A stretch of DNA of 64,000 nucleotides from Brevibacterium yomogidense. Lineage in GTDB: Bacteria; Actinomycetota; Actinomycetes; Actinomycetales; Brevibacteriaceae. Both the position numbers and the translations under genes were made by a program. Within the stretch, counting starts at the first letter, position 1. Every line of letters starts with the position of its first letter. Positions 62,042-64,000 of this stretch are shown in pieces. The stretch is from assembly GCF_016107685.1 (NCBI RefSeq), contig NZ_JABASY010000004.1, positions 124,001 through 188,000 of the forward strand. The letters are read 5' to 3'. A model generated the notes under the pieces. The model had not been told where the DNA came from and did not search any database. It saw only the letters and a program-made list of their open reading frames with translations.

Positions 62042-63715
62042 GTGTTGCGGACGTCATCCTCTGCTGTGCGTGCGGCGCTGGCAGGACGGTTGTCTCCTCA
62101 ACAGAAGCGTTGGCTCTCCCGGCTTCGGCACGGAGAACTGCGTGCGCGAAGTGCTACGACGAAGAGGGCTGCACCCCCCGCACGGTCGTCAGCACCGCGA
62201 GACACGGGCGAGGGCCCTTATGACGCGCGTGGTGAACAAGGCATCAGCCTCCGCAAGGTCCGGTCGTCGCTGGCGGAAGCAGGTGTCGAATTCGTCGAAC
62301 TGCCACGGCTGAGCCTCTTCCGCCCCATTCTTGTCGCGCGAAGCGACGATGCAGGTCGGGTGCTGGGTGCACTCGGTGGGCTATCCCGTGAAGACGTGTG
62401 GGATGTCCGGCCACTCGATGCGCGTGGGGCACGAATGAGACAGCAGGCCGCGAAGAAGCATCCGGAGAACGTAGCCACGGTGCTCTGCCTTCGTACGGTG
62501 AAGGCTCCCAACGGTCGCTACCTCAGTACACCCGCAGAGGCTGTGGCCGTCGAATTGTGGGAAGAGCTGCCCAGCGGGTCTTCGAACGCCGACGGTGCCT
62601 CGTATCCTGCGGGCACGCTCCGTCGACGCCACAGCACGAGAAACACCCTCGTGGAGTACCTCTCCCCGGAAGTCTGGCGGCGGGCGATCGACAGCTGTGA
62701 CTCGCGTATCGAGCTTCCGGCGCCGCACATTCGCAGGGTGACCGAGCCGATCGACCTCGTCTACACCTGGGTGGACGGGACTGACCCCGCATGGCGTGCA
62801 CGCATGCTCGCGGAGCGCGACGATGTTGATCCAGCTGCGGTGGAAGAGTCGGCAACCGCCGAATCGCGCTTTACGTCCCGGGACGAACTCAGGTTCTCAC
62901 TTCGCTCAGTCGAGTACTACGCGTCGTGGTTCAACCACATCTACCTGGTCACAGATGGACAGGTACCTGACTGGCTCGACCTCAACCATCCGAAGCTCAC
63001 GGTGGTCGACCACAAGGAGATCTTCGCAGACACCGCAGCGCTGCCAGTCTTCAACTCGCATGCGATCGAATCCCAGCTTCACCACATAGCCGGGCTCACT
63101 GATCGCTACGTGTACCTCAACGATGACGTCTTCTTCATGCGTCCCACTGATCCCGAGCTCTTCTTCGAGGGGAACGGCTTGGCCAAGTTCTTCCCCTCGA
63201 TCGTGCCGCTGGACATCCGGGCAGTCACTGACGGTGATCTTCCGGTAATGACAGCAGCGAAGCGGGGTCGCGAATACCTGGAGGAGAGGAATCAGCGTTC
63301 GGTCACTCACCGGTTCAAGCACACGCCGCACCCGCAGGTGAAAAGTGTGCTGGAGGCGATGGAGGCCGATGCTCCGGGCGTGTTCGCGTCGGTTGCGGCT
63401 TCGAGTTTCCGCCATGTGGACGACCTCTCCATTGCCTCGTCGCTCCACCATCTCGAGGCGTACGTCCGCGGAAAAGCGGTCGAAGGTCAGCTTTCCTACC
63501 AGTTCATTGATCTGGCAAGCAACGATCTGGGCCTACGGCTCGACAGAGCGCGCCGACGTCAAGATCTTGACGTTCTGTGTCTCAATGAGACCAGCGTGCC
63601 TTCAGATGCTGAGAGCCGCATTGCCGAAGAAGTGAAGGATTTTCTTGCTGATCGGTTCCCCGTTGCATCAAGCTTCGAGCGGTTGACCGACAGTTCTTTC
63701 AGGCGTGGGATATGA
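62042..63715 (+). CDS. Stealth family sugar-phosphate transferase
   Basis: About 557 residues. The Stealth conserved regions are visible: CR1 EPIDLVYTWVDGTDPAWRAR (about residue 238), CR2 SRFTSRDELRFSLRSVEYYA to DRYVYLNDDVFFMRPTDP, CR3 around SVTHRFKHTPHPQVKSVLEA, and a CR4-like C-terminus. These enzymes add hexose-1-phosphate groups to capsular or cell-wall polymers. I use the GTG at 62042 (GAGGAG seven bases upstream); a GTG two codons earlier is possible. Confidence 0.88.
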   Translation: MLRTSSSAVRAALAGRLSPQQKRWLSRLRHGELRARSATTKRAAPPARSSAPRDTGEGPYDARGEQGISLRKVRSSLAEAGVEFVELPRLSLFRPILVARSDDAGRVLGALGGLSREDVWDVRPLDARGARMRQQAAKKHPENVATVLCLRTVKAPNGRYLSTPAEAVAVELWEELPSGSSNADGASYPAGTLRRRHSTRNTLVEYLSPEVWRRAIDSCDSRIELPAPHIRRVTEPIDLVYTWVDGTDPAWRARMLAERDDVDPAAVEESATAESRFTSRDELRFSLRSVEYYASWFNHIYLVTDGQVPDWLDLNHPKLTVVDHKEIFADTAALPVFNSHAIESQLHHIAGLTDRYVYLNDDVFFMRPTDPELFFEGNGLAKFFPSIVPLDIRAVTDGDLPVMTAAKRGREYLEERNQRSVTHRFKHTPHPQVKSVLEAMEADAPGVFASVAASSFRHVDDLSIASSLHHLEAYVRGKAVEGQLSYQFIDLASNDLGLRLDRARRRQDLDVLCLNETSVPSDAESRIAEEVKDFLADRFPVASSFERLTDSSFRRGI

Positions 63716-63746
63716 CGACTAGTCACAGAAGCAAAAGGAGACTGAT

Positions 63747-64000
63747 ATGCGCCGAGTGATCACCTACGGCACATTCGACTTGCTGCACTACGGGCACATC
63801 CGCCTCCTGCAGCGGTGCAAGGCACAGGGCGACTACCTGATCGTTGCGCTCTCGACTGATGAGTTCAACGCCGGTAAGGGCAAGAAGTGCTACTTCTCGT
63901 ATGAAGATCGAAAGAACATGCTCGAGGCGATCCGCTTCGTGGACCTCGTCATCCCTGAGGAGACATGGGAGCAGAAGGTTTCGGACATGGAAAAGTACCA
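63747..64000 (+). CDS. tagD: Glycerol-3-phosphate cytidylyltransferase, N-terminal part (runs off the window)
   Basis: 84 codons visible of about 130. The nucleotidyltransferase motif [14 protein letters not shown] has the HxGH pair at residues 14-17; [20 protein letters not shown] and [20 protein letters not shown] are typical of TagD, which makes CDP-glycerol from CTP and glycerol-3-phosphate. AAAGGAG precedes the ATG by six bases. It supports a teichoic-acid role for the two genes upstream. Confidence 0.92.
   Translation, partial: MRRVITYGTFDLLHYGHIRLLQRCKAQGDYLIVALSTDEFNAGKGKKCYFSYEDRKNMLEAIRFVDLVIPEETWEQKVSDMEKY

Overview
The window is a 64-kb piece of a high-GC Gram-positive (Actinomycetota) chromosome. 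The lineage call rests on the opening galU / RimJ-type acetyltransferase / SepX(GlpR)-like membrane protein order, strong GC bias at third codon positions, GTG starts, and several actinobacterial-style fatty-acid gene sets. A wall teichoic acid or capsule cluster with a pyruvyltransferase at the right edge would fit Micrococcales such as Brevibacterium, but that genus call is inference only. No insertion sequence, prophage, integrase or CRISPR array is visible.

Layout. (1) 1-11 kb is housekeeping: galU end, acetyltransferases, SepX/GlpR-like division protein, succinate-semialdehyde dehydrogenase, DUF488, MatC-like permease, a trans-sulfuration enzyme and a baeRF-type protein. (2) 11-16.2 kb is a TRAP transporter operon (dctQ, dctM and two tandem dctP paralogues). 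(3) 16.5-31.7 kb is a fatty-acid/acyl-CoA degradation region: acyl-CoA dehydrogenase, thiolase, two SDR dehydrogenases, TetR regulator, three acyl-CoA ligases (one with a broken 3' end), PaaI thioesterase, enoyl-CoA hydratase, MDR oxidoreductase and a 3-hydroxyacyl-CoA-type dehydrogenase. (4) 31.8-40.4 kb is mixed: a second aldehyde dehydrogenase, DUF805 protein, Nudix, M20 amidohydrolase plus amidase pair, a 3 x 111-bp repeat array beside tRNA-Cys, and a paired SMR efflux pump. (5) 40.8-50.8 kb is the most coherent accessory system. A fused XRE-TetR regulator is translationally coupled to a BKACE enzyme, an L-carnitine dehydrogenase-like protein and a betainyl-CoA thioesterase-like hotdog protein. 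A complete Dpp/Opp-type ABC importer with a fused double ATPase and an HSL-family esterase follow. I read it as a candidate (acyl)carnitine uptake and catabolism locus. (6) 50.8-55.8 kb holds a Tat-exported glycine-rich protein in an AT-richer island, a potassium channel with two RCK modules, and a YqeB-like gene frameshifted by a 38-bp tandem duplication next to a TetR gene. (7) 55.9-64 kb is cell-envelope polymer synthesis: pyruvyltransferase, CDP-glycerol glycerophosphotransferase-like protein, Stealth phosphotransferase and the start of tagD, interleaved with an aldo/keto reductase and a PQQ-repeat-like lipoprotein.

How it fits together. The ligases, dehydrogenases, hydratase and thiolase of region 3 would degrade fatty acids. 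The esterase in region 5 could release such acids from acylcarnitines, while the BKACE-dehydrogenase-thioesterase trio would turn carnitine into glycine betaine. A second theme is DNA-level: short perfect tandem duplications (9 to 111 bp) recur in intergenic DNA and once inside a gene, and a 55-nt element with GAGTGAGT/ACTCACTC ends occurs four times.
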